From positions 1 through 64,000 of the forward strand of contig NZ_JAKZGD010000005.1 of assembly GCF_022549495.1 (NCBI RefSeq): a stretch of 64,000 nucleotides of DNA, written 5' to 3'. Each line of letters begins with the position of its first letter. Positions within the stretch are counted from its first letter, which is position 1. This DNA is from Acinetobacter sp. ANC 4805 (GTDB lineage: Bacteria; Pseudomonadota; Gammaproteobacteria; Pseudomonadales; Moraxellaceae). Under the pieces are notes generated by a model. The model was not told the DNA's origin. It did no database searches and was given only the letters and a program-made list of their open reading frames with translations. A program made the position numbers and the translations under genes. Shown one piece after another: positions 37,254-46,135 of the stretch.

Positions 37254-38732
37254 TTATCCTCGATAGGACAATGCTTCGGTTAAATGGCTGCTTAAAATTG
37301 GATCACTTTCGGCTAGATCGGCGATTGTACGTGCAACGCGTAAGACCCGATGGTAGGCACGCGCAGAAAGATTTAAGCGTTGTTGTGCCATTTCAATAAT
37401 TTTGATTGAATCTTGATCTAAAAGCGCATGTTTTTCCAACAACTTTGGAGAAAGTGCTTGATTTAAACACTGCTGTCTGAGGATTTGTTTCTCGTAAGCG
37501 GTAATGACACGTTGTCGTACAATTTCAGAGTTCTCGGTCGCTGCGTGGTCTTGTAACTCTTTGGCTTGTAAGGGAGGTACATCAATATGTAAATCAATAC
37601 GATCCAATAGCGGTCCAGAGATACGGTTTTGATAACGTTGAATACTTTCAGGTGAACACTGACAGCGACTGTCCCGATTAAATGCATAACCACAAGGGCA
37701 TGGATTCATTGCTGCAATAAACTGAAAATTTGCAGGAAACGTCATTTGTCTAGCGGCACGAGAGATAACAATCTCTTTTGACTCTAGTGGTTGTCTGAGA
37801 ACCTCAAGTACTTTACGATCAAATTCAGGGAGTTCATCTAAGAATAGGACTCCTAAGTGTGCAAGCGTAATTTCCCCCGGTTTTGGTTGTGAACCACCTC
37901 CAACCAAGGCGATTGCTGATGCTGTATGGTGTGGAGCACGGAAAGGGCGTTGTCCAAAGGTGTGTTGAGCATTCGCAACTGAATAGATACTAGCGACTTC
38001 TAAATTTTCTTGTGCATTTAATGGCGGTAAAATCGAAGGGAGTCGAGATGCAAGTAAGGTTTTACCTGTACCAGGTGGACCTTTAAAAAGTAAAGAATGC
38101 CCACCCGCAGCTGCAATTTCTAATGCACGACGAGGACGCAATTGACCTTTGACATCAGCGAGATCGAATTGATAATAAGCAGACGTTATATTTTCTTGTT
38201 TTGGTGAAGCCTGTAGTTGAGAACTGCCCGAAAAGTGTGCGCATACTTCTTGCAAATGTTGTGCGCCATAAACCTCAAAATTTGGAAGTTGATTTGCTTC
38301 CTTTAGATTAGCAGTAGGAACTAATAAGCGATGTTGGGCGTGTTGACAAGCCATCGCAATTGGTAATACGCCTGAAACAGGGCGTAAATGTCCATCGAGT
38401 GCAAGTTCACCAATTAATTCAAACCCTTCAGTGCAGTTTTCAGGTAATTGACCTGATGCAATCAAAATCCCAAGTGCAATTGGCAAGTCTAATCTAGAGC
38501 CATCTTTAGGAAGATCTGCTGGTGCTAAATTTATCGTTAAACGTTTGGTTGGAAACAAAAAACCACTATTAATAATTGCAGATCGAACACGATCTTTACT
38601 TTCCCTGACGGCCGCTTCTGCTAGACCTACAATGGTTAAGGAGGGGAGACCAGAGCTGATGTGAACTTCGACCTCAATTTGAGGAGCATGAAGCCCCAAT
38701 AAGCCCCTTGTATAAACTTTTGCGAAAGACAT
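37254..38732 (-). CDS. comM: YifB/ComM family AAA ATPase
   Basis: A 492-residue hexameric helicase-type ATPase that promotes branch migration during natural transformation. The N-terminal Lon-protease-like domain begins SFAKVYTRGLLGLHAPQIEVEVHISSGLPSLTIVGLAEAAVRES. Walker A is GPPGTGKT at 218-225. The Walker B region is LGVLFLDELPEF, and the zinc-like segment MNPCPCGYAFNRDSRCQC is typical of Mg-chelatase-like members. It ends RAYHRVLRVARTIADLAESDPI. In A. baumannii comM is the usual target of AbaR resistance islands (known); here it is uninterrupted. Confidence 0.93.
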   Translation of the reverse strand: MSFAKVYTRGLLGLHAPQIEVEVHISSGLPSLTIVGLAEAAVRESKDRVRSAIINSGFLFPTKRLTINLAPADLPKDGSRLDLPIALGILIASGQLPENCTEGFELIGELALDGHLRPVSGVLPIAMACQHAQHRLLVPTANLKEANQLPNFEVYGAQHLQEVCAHFSGSSQLQASPKQENITSAYYQFDLADVKGQLRPRRALEIAAAGGHSLLFKGPPGTGKTLLASRLPSILPPLNAQENLEVASIYSVANAQHTFGQRPFRAPHHTASAIALVGGGSQPKPGEITLAHLGVLFLDELPEFDRKVLEVLRQPLESKEIVISRAARQMTFPANFQFIAAMNPCPCGYAFNRDSRCQCSPESIQRYQNRISGPLLDRIDLHIDVPPLQAKELQDHAATENSEIVRQRVITAYEKQILRQQCLNQALSPKLLEKHALLDQDSIKIIEMAQQRLNLSARAYHRVLRVARTIADLAESDPILSSHLTEALSYRG

Positions 38733-38800
38733 TTTATTATTGTTCCATCATGGTGCTTTATTTTTAATCATTTTTGTTGATTGTTGCGCTAAACTGGTGC

Positions 38801-39028
38801 TTATTTTTGATCTTGCACCATTTTTTCTAGGGTACTCATTTGCTGTTGTAACGCAGTGAGGCGTTGGTTGGCTAAATTCAGCGCTATTTTCTGGCGTTCG
38901 AGTTCTTGTTTAGAAACTAAATCTAATTTTTCGATACTTTCGTTTAATAATGCACGTAAGTTTTTTTCTAAATCTTTTTTAGGCTGATCAACTTGTTGCA
39001 AAATTGCTTGTAAAAGAGTTTCAATCAT
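38801..39028 (-). CDS. ubiK: Ubiquinone biosynthesis accessory factor UbiK (YqiC)
   Basis: A 75-residue protein with a C-terminal coiled coil (LALNLANQRLTALQQQMSTLEKMVQDQK, heptad-like) after an N-terminal helix (METLLQAILQQVDQPKKDLEKNLRALLNESIEKLDLVSKQELERQK region). This is the BMFP/UbiK family, needed for full ubiquinone synthesis under aerobic conditions and for membrane fusion in vitro. It is divergent from glnK. Confidence 0.8.
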   Translation of the reverse strand: MIETLLQAILQQVDQPKKDLEKNLRALLNESIEKLDLVSKQELERQKIALNLANQRLTALQQQMSTLEKMVQDQK

Positions 39029-39243
39029 AAAGTGCTCAATAGGTTATATGTATTTGTTGTAAGTGTACCATTGCTTTCAGCAATCCCATAGTTTTGTTCA
39101 AATCAACTCGGATGTTATTCTCTAGATTGAGTTAAACCGTGGCAAATGAAACTTATTTTCGATTAACTATCTACATCTTCAAGCCCAAATAGGTTATAAA
39201 GAAAGCTCATACGCACTATTCAAAAAGCCCCCTTCTTTGAATA

Positions 39244-39260
39244 TTGGCATGAAAATTGAA
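39244..39260 (+). promoter_or_regulatory. Near-match sigma-54 promoter for glnK-amtB
   Basis: TTGGCATGAAAATTGAA places GG at 39246-39247 and GA (consensus GC) twelve bases later, so the -12 element has one mismatch. The predicted start is about 34 bases before the glnK ATG. Sigma-54 control of glnK-amtB is usual in proteobacteria. Confidence 0.5.
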
Positions 39261-39279
39261 CATAAAACCTTACTGGTGA

Positions 39280-39642
<363 letters not shown>

Positions 39643-39709
39643 ATTGGCATAAAGTTTGCTGAGTTAGGAACAATAGAGATAACTCACAAAATAAGGTTGG
39701 GGGACACGA

Positions 39710-41122
39710 ATGAAAAAAATGCTTATGGCGCTTAGTCTATCTAGCGCACTTTTAGGTGGTTCAGCAGTTGTTTGGGCAGAAGAAGCTGCTTCAACACCTG
39801 TAACTGAACAAACTGTAGCGGCATCCGATGCTGTAGCAGCGTCAACTGTAGACGTTGTAGCAGAAGCGCCAGCTCCTGCGGAAGCCGCTCCAGCTCCTGC
39901 AACAGAAGCGAAAGTAGATACAGGTGACACAGCTTGGATTCTCGTTTCAACAGCACTCGTTTTGTTAATGACCATTCCAGGTCTAGCTTTATTCTATGGT
40001 GGTATGGTTCGTAAGAAAAACGTACTTAGCACCATGATGTTCAGTCTTTCTGCTGCGATTTTAGTCAGCTTGATTTGGGTTATCGCGGGTTATTCACTAG
40101 CATTCTCTGGATCAGGTGCTTACGTTGGCGATTTTGCTAAAGTCATGCTGAATGGTGTTGCATACGATGCTTTAAGTGGAACAATTCCTGAAAGCTTATT
40201 TGTGATTTTCCAAATGACTTTTGCGATTATCACTGTTGCAATCATTAGTGGTTCGATTGCAGATCGTATGAAATATTCTGCATTCATGGCATTTATTGCA
40301 ATCTGGGTCATCTTAGTTTATGCACCAATTACCCACTGGGTTTGGGCGGCTGATGGCTGGTTATTTAAAGCAGGCGCATTAGATTTTGCTGGTGGTACTG
40401 TTGTCCACATCAATGCTGGTGTTGCTGGTTTAGTTGCTGCATATATGCTTGGTAAACGTGCTGGTTTAGGTCGTGAATCAATGGCACCGCACAACCTTAC
40501 TCTTACTGTGATTGGCGCAAGCTTAATTTGGGTAGGTTGGTTCGGCTTTAACGGCGGTAGTGCTTTAGGTGCTGGTGCTCGTGCAAGTATGGCGATTCTT
40601 GTGACTCAAGTTGCTGCCGCTGCTGCTGCATTCTCTTGGTTGATTGTTGAGCGTCTTGTTCGTGGTAAAGCGTCTGTTCTTGGTGGTGCATCAGGTGCGG
40701 TTGCTGGTCTAGTTGTCATCACACCTGCTGCTGGTTTTGTTGGTGTTGGTGGCGCATTAGTTATGGGCTTAATCGGTGGCGTAGTCTGCTTCTGGGGTAT
40801 TACAGCACTTAAACGTTTACTCAAAGCTGATGATGCGTTAGATGCATTTGGTTTACATGCTGTGGGTGGTATTTTAGGTGCAGTACTCACAGGCATTTTC
40901 TGTAGCGATGAAATCATCAAAGCTGCAAACGTAACACTTGCTCCAACATTTGCTGGTCAATTATGGGTACAAGTAGAAGGCGTGTTGGCAACAATCGTAT
41001 ATAGCGCGGTTGTGACCTTCATTATCCTTAAAGTGATTGACCTTGTGATTGGTATCCGCGTAAGTGCTGATGATGAGCGTATGGGTCTTGACCTGAGCCA
41101 ACATGGCGAACGTATTGAATAA
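39710..41122 (+). CDS. amtB: Ammonium transporter
   Basis: A 470-residue protein with a cleavable signal (MKKMLMALSLSSALLGGSAVVWA), then an unusual Ala/Pro-rich linker (about 25-67, AEAPAPAEAAPAPATEAK) and 11 membrane helices. The conduction-path histidines lie in GGTVVHINAGVAGLV and FGLHAVGGILGAV. Other marks are ALFYGGMVRKKNVL, MKYSAFMAFIAIWVILVYAPITHWVWAADGWL, and WFGFNGGSALGAG. It works with GlnK. A ribosome site (GGGGGA) precedes the ATG. A terminator follows at 41143. Confidence 0.93.
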   Translation: MKKMLMALSLSSALLGGSAVVWAEEAASTPVTEQTVAASDAVAASTVDVVAEAPAPAEAAPAPATEAKVDTGDTAWILVSTALVLLMTIPGLALFYGGMVRKKNVLSTMMFSLSAAILVSLIWVIAGYSLAFSGSGAYVGDFAKVMLNGVAYDALSGTIPESLFVIFQMTFAIITVAIISGSIADRMKYSAFMAFIAIWVILVYAPITHWVWAADGWLFKAGALDFAGGTVVHINAGVAGLVAAYMLGKRAGLGRESMAPHNLTLTVIGASLIWVGWFGFNGGSALGAGARASMAILVTQVAAAAAAFSWLIVERLVRGKASVLGGASGAVAGLVVITPAAGFVGVGGALVMGLIGGVVCFWGITALKRLLKADDALDAFGLHAVGGILGAVLTGIFCSDEIIKAANVTLAPTFAGQLWVQVEGVLATIVYSAVVTFIILKVIDLVIGIRVSADDERMGLDLSQHGERIE

Positions 41123-41142
41123 TTGATTGCAATCTCTCGTTG

Positions 41143-41171
41143 AAAAAACAGCCTAATCAGGCTGTTTTTTT
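41143..41171 (+). terminator. Rho-independent terminator after amtB
   Basis: AAAACAGCCT / AGGCTGTTTT with a 4-base loop and a T-run, 20 bases after the amtB stop. Confidence 0.85.
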
Positions 41172-41248
41172 ATGCCTTTTTTATGTTAGTTCAGCAATTG
41201 CAGAAACTTTGCTACACTTAAAGCAAGTGAGTAAATAATCGCACAACT

Positions 41249-41713
41249 ATGCATTGTCCATTTTGTAACGCTGCTGATAGTAAAGTCATCGACTCTCGCC
41301 TAGCTGCTGAGGGTTGCCAAATCCGTCGTCGTCGAGAATGTACGATTTGTGGTGAGCGTTTTACCACATTTGAAAGTTATGAAATGGTGATGCCACGGGT
41401 CATCAAATCTGATACAAAGAGTGAGCCATTTGACGAAGCAAAACTACGTCGTTCATTGATGCATGCTTTACAGAAACGCCCCGTGACTCAAGAGCAAATC
41501 GAAACGGTACTCAGTGATATACAATCCCAAATTCGTCGTTTGGGTGAACGTGATGTCAAGTCTAGAACAATTGGTGAAGTGGTGATGCAGGCATTATTTG
41601 CGCTAGATCATGTGGCTTATGTTCGATTTGCCTCGGTGTATCAAGATTTCCAAGATGTAGAAGCATTCCGCCGTCAAATTGAGCAGATGCAACAACGTGA
41701 AAATGAAGCCTAA
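41249..41713 (+). CDS. nrdR: Transcriptional repressor NrdR
   Basis: A 154-residue regulator of ribonucleotide reductase genes. The N-terminal zinc ribbon is [15 protein letters not shown]...[12 protein letters not shown], and the ATP-cone domain follows ([30 protein letters not shown]). It binds NrdR boxes in a nucleotide-dependent way. It is the first gene of a cluster with ribD (12 bases between). Confidence 0.95.
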   Translation: MHCPFCNAADSKVIDSRLAAEGCQIRRRRECTICGERFTTFESYEMVMPRVIKSDTKSEPFDEAKLRRSLMHALQKRPVTQEQIETVLSDIQSQIRRLGERDVKSRTIGEVVMQALFALDHVAYVRFASVYQDFQDVEAFRRQIEQMQQRENEA

Positions 41714-41725
41714 GTTAGAGAAATA

Positions 41726-42811
41726 ATGTCTGAATTCACTCAAGATCAGTATTGGATGCAACGAGCAATTGAATTGGCTCGTCTGGGACAATATTCAACC
41801 AAGCCGAATCCTAATGTGGGTTGCGTTATTGTCAAAGATGGGCAGCTGATTGGAGAGGGCTATCACCCTCAAGCGGGTCAACCCCACGCAGAAGTTTTTG
41901 CACTTCGCCAAGCGGGCGAACATGCTAAAGATGCAACGGCTTATGTGACCTTAGAACCTTGTGCACATTATGGTAGAACGCCGCCTTGTGCTGAAGCACT
42001 AGTTAAAGCCCAAGTAAAAAAAGTGGTGCTTGCTTGCTTTGACCCAAATCCATTGGTTGCAGGTAAGGGCATTAAGATTCTACAGGATGCAGGCATTGAA
42101 GTTGCAACAGGTGTGTGCACAAAAAGTGCAGCAGCGCTGAATTTCGGTTTTTTAAAAGCCATGTCGACAGGTTTGCCTTATGTGCGTCTAAAAATTGCAT
42201 CCAGTTTGGATGGACGTACTGCAATGGCATCAGGTGAATCAAAGTGGATAACTGGAACTGTCGCTAGACAAGATGTGCAGCATTGGCGTGCAATTTCTGG
42301 TGCAGTAATTACAGGGATTCAAACGGTGCTTGCCGATGACTGTGAACTGAATGTGCGCGCATTGAATGGAATTGACCTCGCTGCTGTTGTTCAACCCAAA
42401 CGAATTGTTTTAGACCGCCAAGGACTGTTACCACTTTCAGCAAAGATTTTGAAAAATCCTGAAACAGTGATGGTGATGACACCATTTCGTCAAGAACTTG
42501 CTGATTTAGGCGTGATACAATTAGCACCGCAACCATTGAGTCAATTATTGCAGACCTTAACTCAACAATATCAAATTTATGATGTATTGGTTGAGGCAGG
42601 TGCAACGTTATCAACAGCCTTTTTACAACAAGGTTTGGTTGATGAAATGATCAGTTATGTTGCACCGACTTTACTTGGTCAATCTGCGCGAGCAATGTTC
42701 AATGCTGAATTTAGCGAAATGGCAGAGCAACTGCGTTTTGAGTTGGTCGATGTCACCCAACTTGGGCAAGATATTCGCCTAAGATTGCTCCCTACCCAAG
42801 AGATGATATGA
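41726..42811 (+). CDS. ribD: Bifunctional riboflavin deaminase/reductase
   Basis: A 361-residue enzyme for the second and third steps of riboflavin synthesis. The deaminase domain carries the zinc ligands in HAEVFALRQAGE and EPCAHYGRTPPCAEALV. The reductase domain shows YVRLKIASSLDGRTAMASGESKWITG and VLVEAGATLSTAFLQQGLVDEMISYVAPTLLG. The 3' end overlaps the next gene by 4 bases (ATGA), so the methyltransferase is translated with it. Confidence 0.93.
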   Translation: MSEFTQDQYWMQRAIELARLGQYSTKPNPNVGCVIVKDGQLIGEGYHPQAGQPHAEVFALRQAGEHAKDATAYVTLEPCAHYGRTPPCAEALVKAQVKKVVLACFDPNPLVAGKGIKILQDAGIEVATGVCTKSAAALNFGFLKAMSTGLPYVRLKIASSLDGRTAMASGESKWITGTVARQDVQHWRAISGAVITGIQTVLADDCELNVRALNGIDLAAVVQPKRIVLDRQGLLPLSAKILKNPETVMVMTPFRQELADLGVIQLAPQPLSQLLQTLTQQYQIYDVLVEAGATLSTAFLQQGLVDEMISYVAPTLLGQSARAMFNAEFSEMAEQLRFELVDVTQLGQDIRLRLLPTQEMI

Positions 42812-44100
42812 ATCCAGAACCATCGGTTTATCACAAGCGTCGTCATGCAGCACGTACGACTGACGAATATCTTTTTCATCAGTTAGTACCTTATTTAGGC
42901 AATAAGCGTCGACTGCTGCATCTCATTTTAGAAGCACTTGAGATTACAGGCACACTGAATAGTAAGAAAAAGAACCCACCGATTTTTGCTGATTTCTTTG
43001 CGGGGAGTGGTGTGGTCTCACGTTTAGCACGTCAAAATGGCTATCGTGTCATTGCAAATGACTGGGAACCGTATAGCCATGCGTTGAACAACGCGATTTT
43101 AGCCTGTGTTGATGCACCTGCATTTAAAGAATTGGGGGGGTATCAGAAAGCAATTGATTACTTGAACCGTTTACCTGAAGTCAAAGGCTGGGTGACACAT
43201 AATCTTTGTCCACGTAATGATGATGTGTATGATCCTGCTCGTGACCGTTTGTTTTTCAAACGCCGTAATGGGATGCGTATTGATGCAATTCGTCAGCAGA
43301 TCGCAACGTGGCAAGCACAAGGTGCAATCAATGATGTGGAAATGAGTGCTTTATTGGCACCCTTACTGTATTCAGCAAGTTTTGTCAGTAATACCAGTGG
43401 GGTTTTTAAAAGTTTTCATCAGGGCTGGGGCGGACGTACGCAAACGGCGCTAGAACGGATCGAGTCATTAATATGGCTTACACCGAGCCGTTTCTGTGAG
43501 ATAGGTGATCCCAAACGACCTGCGGCTGAAATGTGGTGTGTTGATGCACAGCATTTAGCCAACCAAATGAGTGGTTTTGAAGTTGATGTGGCGTATCTTG
43601 ATCCACCTTATAATCAGCATGCCTACAGCAGTAACTACCATGTTTTAAATGCTCTGACTTTATGGGATCAAGTGGATTTACCATCACCTGATACCAAAGG
43701 CTTTAAGAGTGGAATTGATCGAGCATGGCGTAAAGAGCGCCCAAGTCCTTATAACTCTTCTAAGTATGCGAAAGAAGCTTATGAAAAGTTATTGGAAACC
43801 ATTAATGCTCGCTATATTTTGACTAGTTATTCGACTGATGGAAATATTGAACCTAAAGATTTGCTTACTGCTAATTTAAAGCGCGGCAAAGTGACTTTGT
43901 TAACTCAAGATGTACCGCGTTATCGAGTGAGTAAACAGCGTCAATCAGAACGTGCACGTGTTCTTGAATTTATTGTGATTACGGATACCCATGCGAAGTC
44001 TGGTCCTCCATTACGACAGCTTTTAGGGCAGTTATATCATTTTGCTGAGTTGGGTGGTGTTGATACGACAGGTAATAGTACTCAGCTTGCACTTTGGTAA
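42808..44100 (+). CDS. Orphan DNA adenine methyltransferase, D12 class
   Basis: A 430-residue N6-adenine methyltransferase. Motif I (SAM binding) is FADFFAGSG at 60-68, and the catalytic motif is DPPY at 265-268 in AYLDPPYNQHAYSSNYH. The alpha-type order (FxGxG first, DPPY later) places it in the Dam/D12 group. No restriction partner is nearby. Its start overlaps the ribD stop (ATGA), so it is embedded in a core operon. The protein and locus resemble AamA, a solitary methyltransferase reported in A. baumannii to recognise GAATTC (from memory, not verified). Confidence 0.8.
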   Translation: MNPEPSVYHKRRHAARTTDEYLFHQLVPYLGNKRRLLHLILEALEITGTLNSKKKNPPIFADFFAGSGVVSRLARQNGYRVIANDWEPYSHALNNAILACVDAPAFKELGGYQKAIDYLNRLPEVKGWVTHNLCPRNDDVYDPARDRLFFKRRNGMRIDAIRQQIATWQAQGAINDVEMSALLAPLLYSASFVSNTSGVFKSFHQGWGGRTQTALERIESLIWLTPSRFCEIGDPKRPAAEMWCVDAQHLANQMSGFEVDVAYLDPPYNQHAYSSNYHVLNALTLWDQVDLPSPDTKGFKSGIDRAWRKERPSPYNSSKYAKEAYEKLLETINARYILTSYSTDGNIEPKDLLTANLKRGKVTLLTQDVPRYRVSKQRQSERARVLEFIVITDTHAKSGPPLRQLLGQLYHFAELGGVDTTGNSTQLALW

Positions 44101-44107
44101 ATTCAAG

Positions 44108-44150
44108 TAGACACCATTTTTGGATAAAGTGGTGTCTATTTTCTCTTTTT
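44108..44150 (+). terminator. Rho-independent terminator after the methyltransferase gene
   Basis: TAGACACCA / TGGTGTCTA with a 13-base loop, followed by a broken T-run. Confidence 0.75.
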
Positions 44151-44360
44151 TTCACTTTCTTGCTAATACATATAATTTTATAAAATAAATGATTGTTTTT
44201 ACATGAATTATCATTGAATTTAAATAAGTCTTTCGAACACCTGTTTACATTTAAATTAATTAAAAACAATTGCTTATCTATTCTTGTTGCGTGGTTTAAT
44301 CTTTTTTATTTACAAAAAATATTTTACTATTTGGTTGAAAAACTTCCAGAAGAATATTGA

Positions 44361-44376
44361 TCATTTTCGAAAATGA
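44361..44376. promoter_or_regulatory. 16-bp perfect palindrome upstream of the GlpF-like gene
   Basis: TCATTTTCGAAAATGA lies about 65 bases before the start codon, within the likely promoter. A perfect palindrome of this length suggests an operator, possibly for a TetR- or LysR-type regulator that is not encoded next to it. Confidence 0.35.
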
Positions 44377-44440
44377 ATATATTTTGCCGAGCTTTATTTC
44401 AGGTCATGCCTATACGCAGCACTGACCAAGAGAGGTTGTG

Positions 44441-45280
44441 ATGAGTCGCTCGGAACCCAGCTTGTTGGGACAATGTATAGCTGAATTTTTTGCTACCGCA
44501 GTTTTTTTATCTTTTGGTATTGGTGTTGTGGCTGCGCTTAAACTTGCGGGAGCAGGTTTAGGGCTATGGGAAATCAGTCTTGTATGGGGCTTGGCGGTAG
44601 CATTGGCTGTTTATTTATCTGCAGGTATTTCTGGAGCTCATCTCAATCCTGCCGTCACGATTGCATTAGCATTGTTTGCTGGTTTTGATAAACGTAAAGT
44701 TCCTTTCTATATTATTTCTCAAGTTTCTGGTGCCGCTTTAGGCGCGCTATTGGTCTATGGTTTGTATAGCAATCTATTTATGGATTATGAGCAAACACAC
44801 CATATGGTGCGGGGGAGTGTCGAGAGTTTGGAGTTGGCTGGAATTTTCTCAACCTATCCACATCATTTATTGTCTATTGGACAGGCATTTATGGTGGAAA
44901 TGTTTATCACCATGTTATTACTTTGGCTCATCATGGCGATTGGGGATGATCGAAATGGTTTACCACGTGGCGCTTTAGCACCAATTTTGGTGGGTTTATT
45001 AGTTGCCGTCATTGGAGCTTCTTTTGGTCCATTAACAGGCTTTGCTATGAATCCTGCACGTGATTTTGGCCCTAAAATTGTGGCCTATTTTTCAGGCTGG
45101 GGTTCAATTGCTTTTACTGGCGGTCGTGATATTCCTTATTTTATTGTGCCTATCTTTGCACCGATTGTTGGTGCTTGCTTAGGTGTATTAGGTTATAAAT
45201 TATTTTTTAGCCATTTCTTGTTAAATAATACGGTTGAGCTTAAACAGACAGTCAATAAACGTATCTCTGAAATGCAGTAA
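44441..45280 (+). CDS. glpF: Aquaglyceroporin (GlpF-like MIP channel)
   Basis: A 279-residue membrane channel with six helices and two half-helices. The two NPA motifs are SGAHLNPAVTIA and GFAMNPARDFGPKIVAYF. The aspartate after the second NPAR (RDFGP) and the long loop are features of glycerol-type GlpF rather than AqpZ. The GTG three bases earlier is less likely as start; GAGAGG stands 5 bases before ATG 44441. No glpK is adjacent, so the gene may serve other small solutes. Confidence 0.8.
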   Translation: MSRSEPSLLGQCIAEFFATAVFLSFGIGVVAALKLAGAGLGLWEISLVWGLAVALAVYLSAGISGAHLNPAVTIALALFAGFDKRKVPFYIISQVSGAALGALLVYGLYSNLFMDYEQTHHMVRGSVESLELAGIFSTYPHHLLSIGQAFMVEMFITMLLLWLIMAIGDDRNGLPRGALAPILVGLLVAVIGASFGPLTGFAMNPARDFGPKIVAYFSGWGSIAFTGGRDIPYFIVPIFAPIVGACLGVLGYKLFFSHFLLNNTVELKQTVNKRISEMQ

Positions 45281-45298
45281 TTTAAGATTGAAAATAAT

Positions 45299-45328
45299 AA
45301 AAGGTGATCGATGGATCGCCTTTTTTAT
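45299..45328 (+). terminator. Rho-independent terminator after the GlpF-like gene
   Basis: AAAGGTGATC / GATCGCCTTT (one wobble) with a 4-base loop and a T-run, starting 18 bases after the stop. Confidence 0.8.
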
Positions 45329-45430
45329 TGCAAGTATTTGAACTTGGAGTCCCTTGTTATCTCTGGGGCTTTGCTTTAAGGTATTCGATTCACTATGGCA
45401 TATATTGCATAAGATTAGGTTAGAACTCCC

Positions 45431-46090
45431 ATGTTTACAGGCATTATTGAAAGTTTAGGTAAGGTTGAGAGCTTACAAAGTGTAGGCGGTGATGTACGTC
45501 TACGTATTCAAACTGATTTGGATATGTCTGATGTGCATTTAGGTGATTCAATTGCAACTAATGGAATTTGTCTCACAGTGATCGAATGGGGCGAACATTG
45601 GTATGCTGCGGATGTGTCTCGTGAGAGTTTAAATCGAACGACTTTAGGTCAATGGAAAGTAGGTCAAGCTGTCAATGTTGAAAAAGCAATGTTGCCAACA
45701 ACTCGTTTTGGTGGGCATATTGTCAGTGGGCATGTTGATGGTCTTGGAGAAATTACAGTCGTTCGACAAGACGCACGTTCATTATATTTTGAAGTGACAG
45801 CACCTGTTGAGTTGGCAAAATATCTAGCAGAAAAAGGTTCTGTAACTGTCGATGGGATTAGTCTGACCATTAACCATTTGCGTGGTAATATTCTGAGTTT
45901 GAATCTCATCCCTCATACTGCTGAGCGTACTAATATTGGCACATGGCAAGTTGGTACAAAAGTTAATTTAGAGGTCGATGTGCTCGCACGTTATATCGAA
46001 CGCTTATTGTTAGGTGATAAAGCAGCTGAACAAAAAACTGAATCGAATATCAGTATGGCATTTTTGGCTGAGAATGGTTTTTTAAAATAA
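45431..46090 (+). CDS. ribE: Riboflavin synthase alpha chain
   Basis: A 219-residue enzyme that joins two lumazine molecules to give riboflavin. It has two similar barrel halves: MFTGIIESLGKVESL, GDSIATNGICLTVIEW and VNVEKAM first; then GGHIVSGHVDGLGEI, GSVTVDGISLTIN and LIPHTAERTNIG. The C-terminal ~15 residues run beyond the core. No FMN riboswitch is visible in the 150 bases upstream. It ends at a bidirectional terminator. Confidence 0.93.
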   Translation: MFTGIIESLGKVESLQSVGGDVRLRIQTDLDMSDVHLGDSIATNGICLTVIEWGEHWYAADVSRESLNRTTLGQWKVGQAVNVEKAMLPTTRFGGHIVSGHVDGLGEITVVRQDARSLYFEVTAPVELAKYLAEKGSVTVDGISLTINHLRGNILSLNLIPHTAERTNIGTWQVGTKVNLEVDVLARYIERLLLGDKAAEQKTESNISMAFLAENGFLK

Positions 46091-46102
46091 AAAATGAAAC
46101 AT

Positions 46103-46135
46103 AAAAAGGCCCAGTTGAAACTGGGCTTTTTTATT
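46103..46135. terminator. Bidirectional terminator after ribE
   Basis: GCCCAGT / ACTGGGC with flanking A- and T-runs separates ribE from the converging coiled-coil gene. Confidence 0.85.

Larger units (their letters stand above)
44101..44440. other. AT-rich intergenic region with an operator-like palindrome
   Basis: About 340 bases without a gene. It holds the methyltransferase terminator (44108-44150) and a 16-bp palindrome (44361-44376) before the aquaglyceroporin gene. No other structure was seen. Confidence 0.5.

Noticed and set aside
39664..39975. 103-codon Ala/Ser-rich frame antisense to the amtB signal region
   Set aside because: A shadow of the Ala/Pro-rich linker codons of amtB on the other strand.
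45281..45430. Possible FMN riboswitch before ribE
   Set aside because: None of the conserved RFN helices or the GGGGCAGGG-type segment is present, and the region is mostly the upstream terminator.
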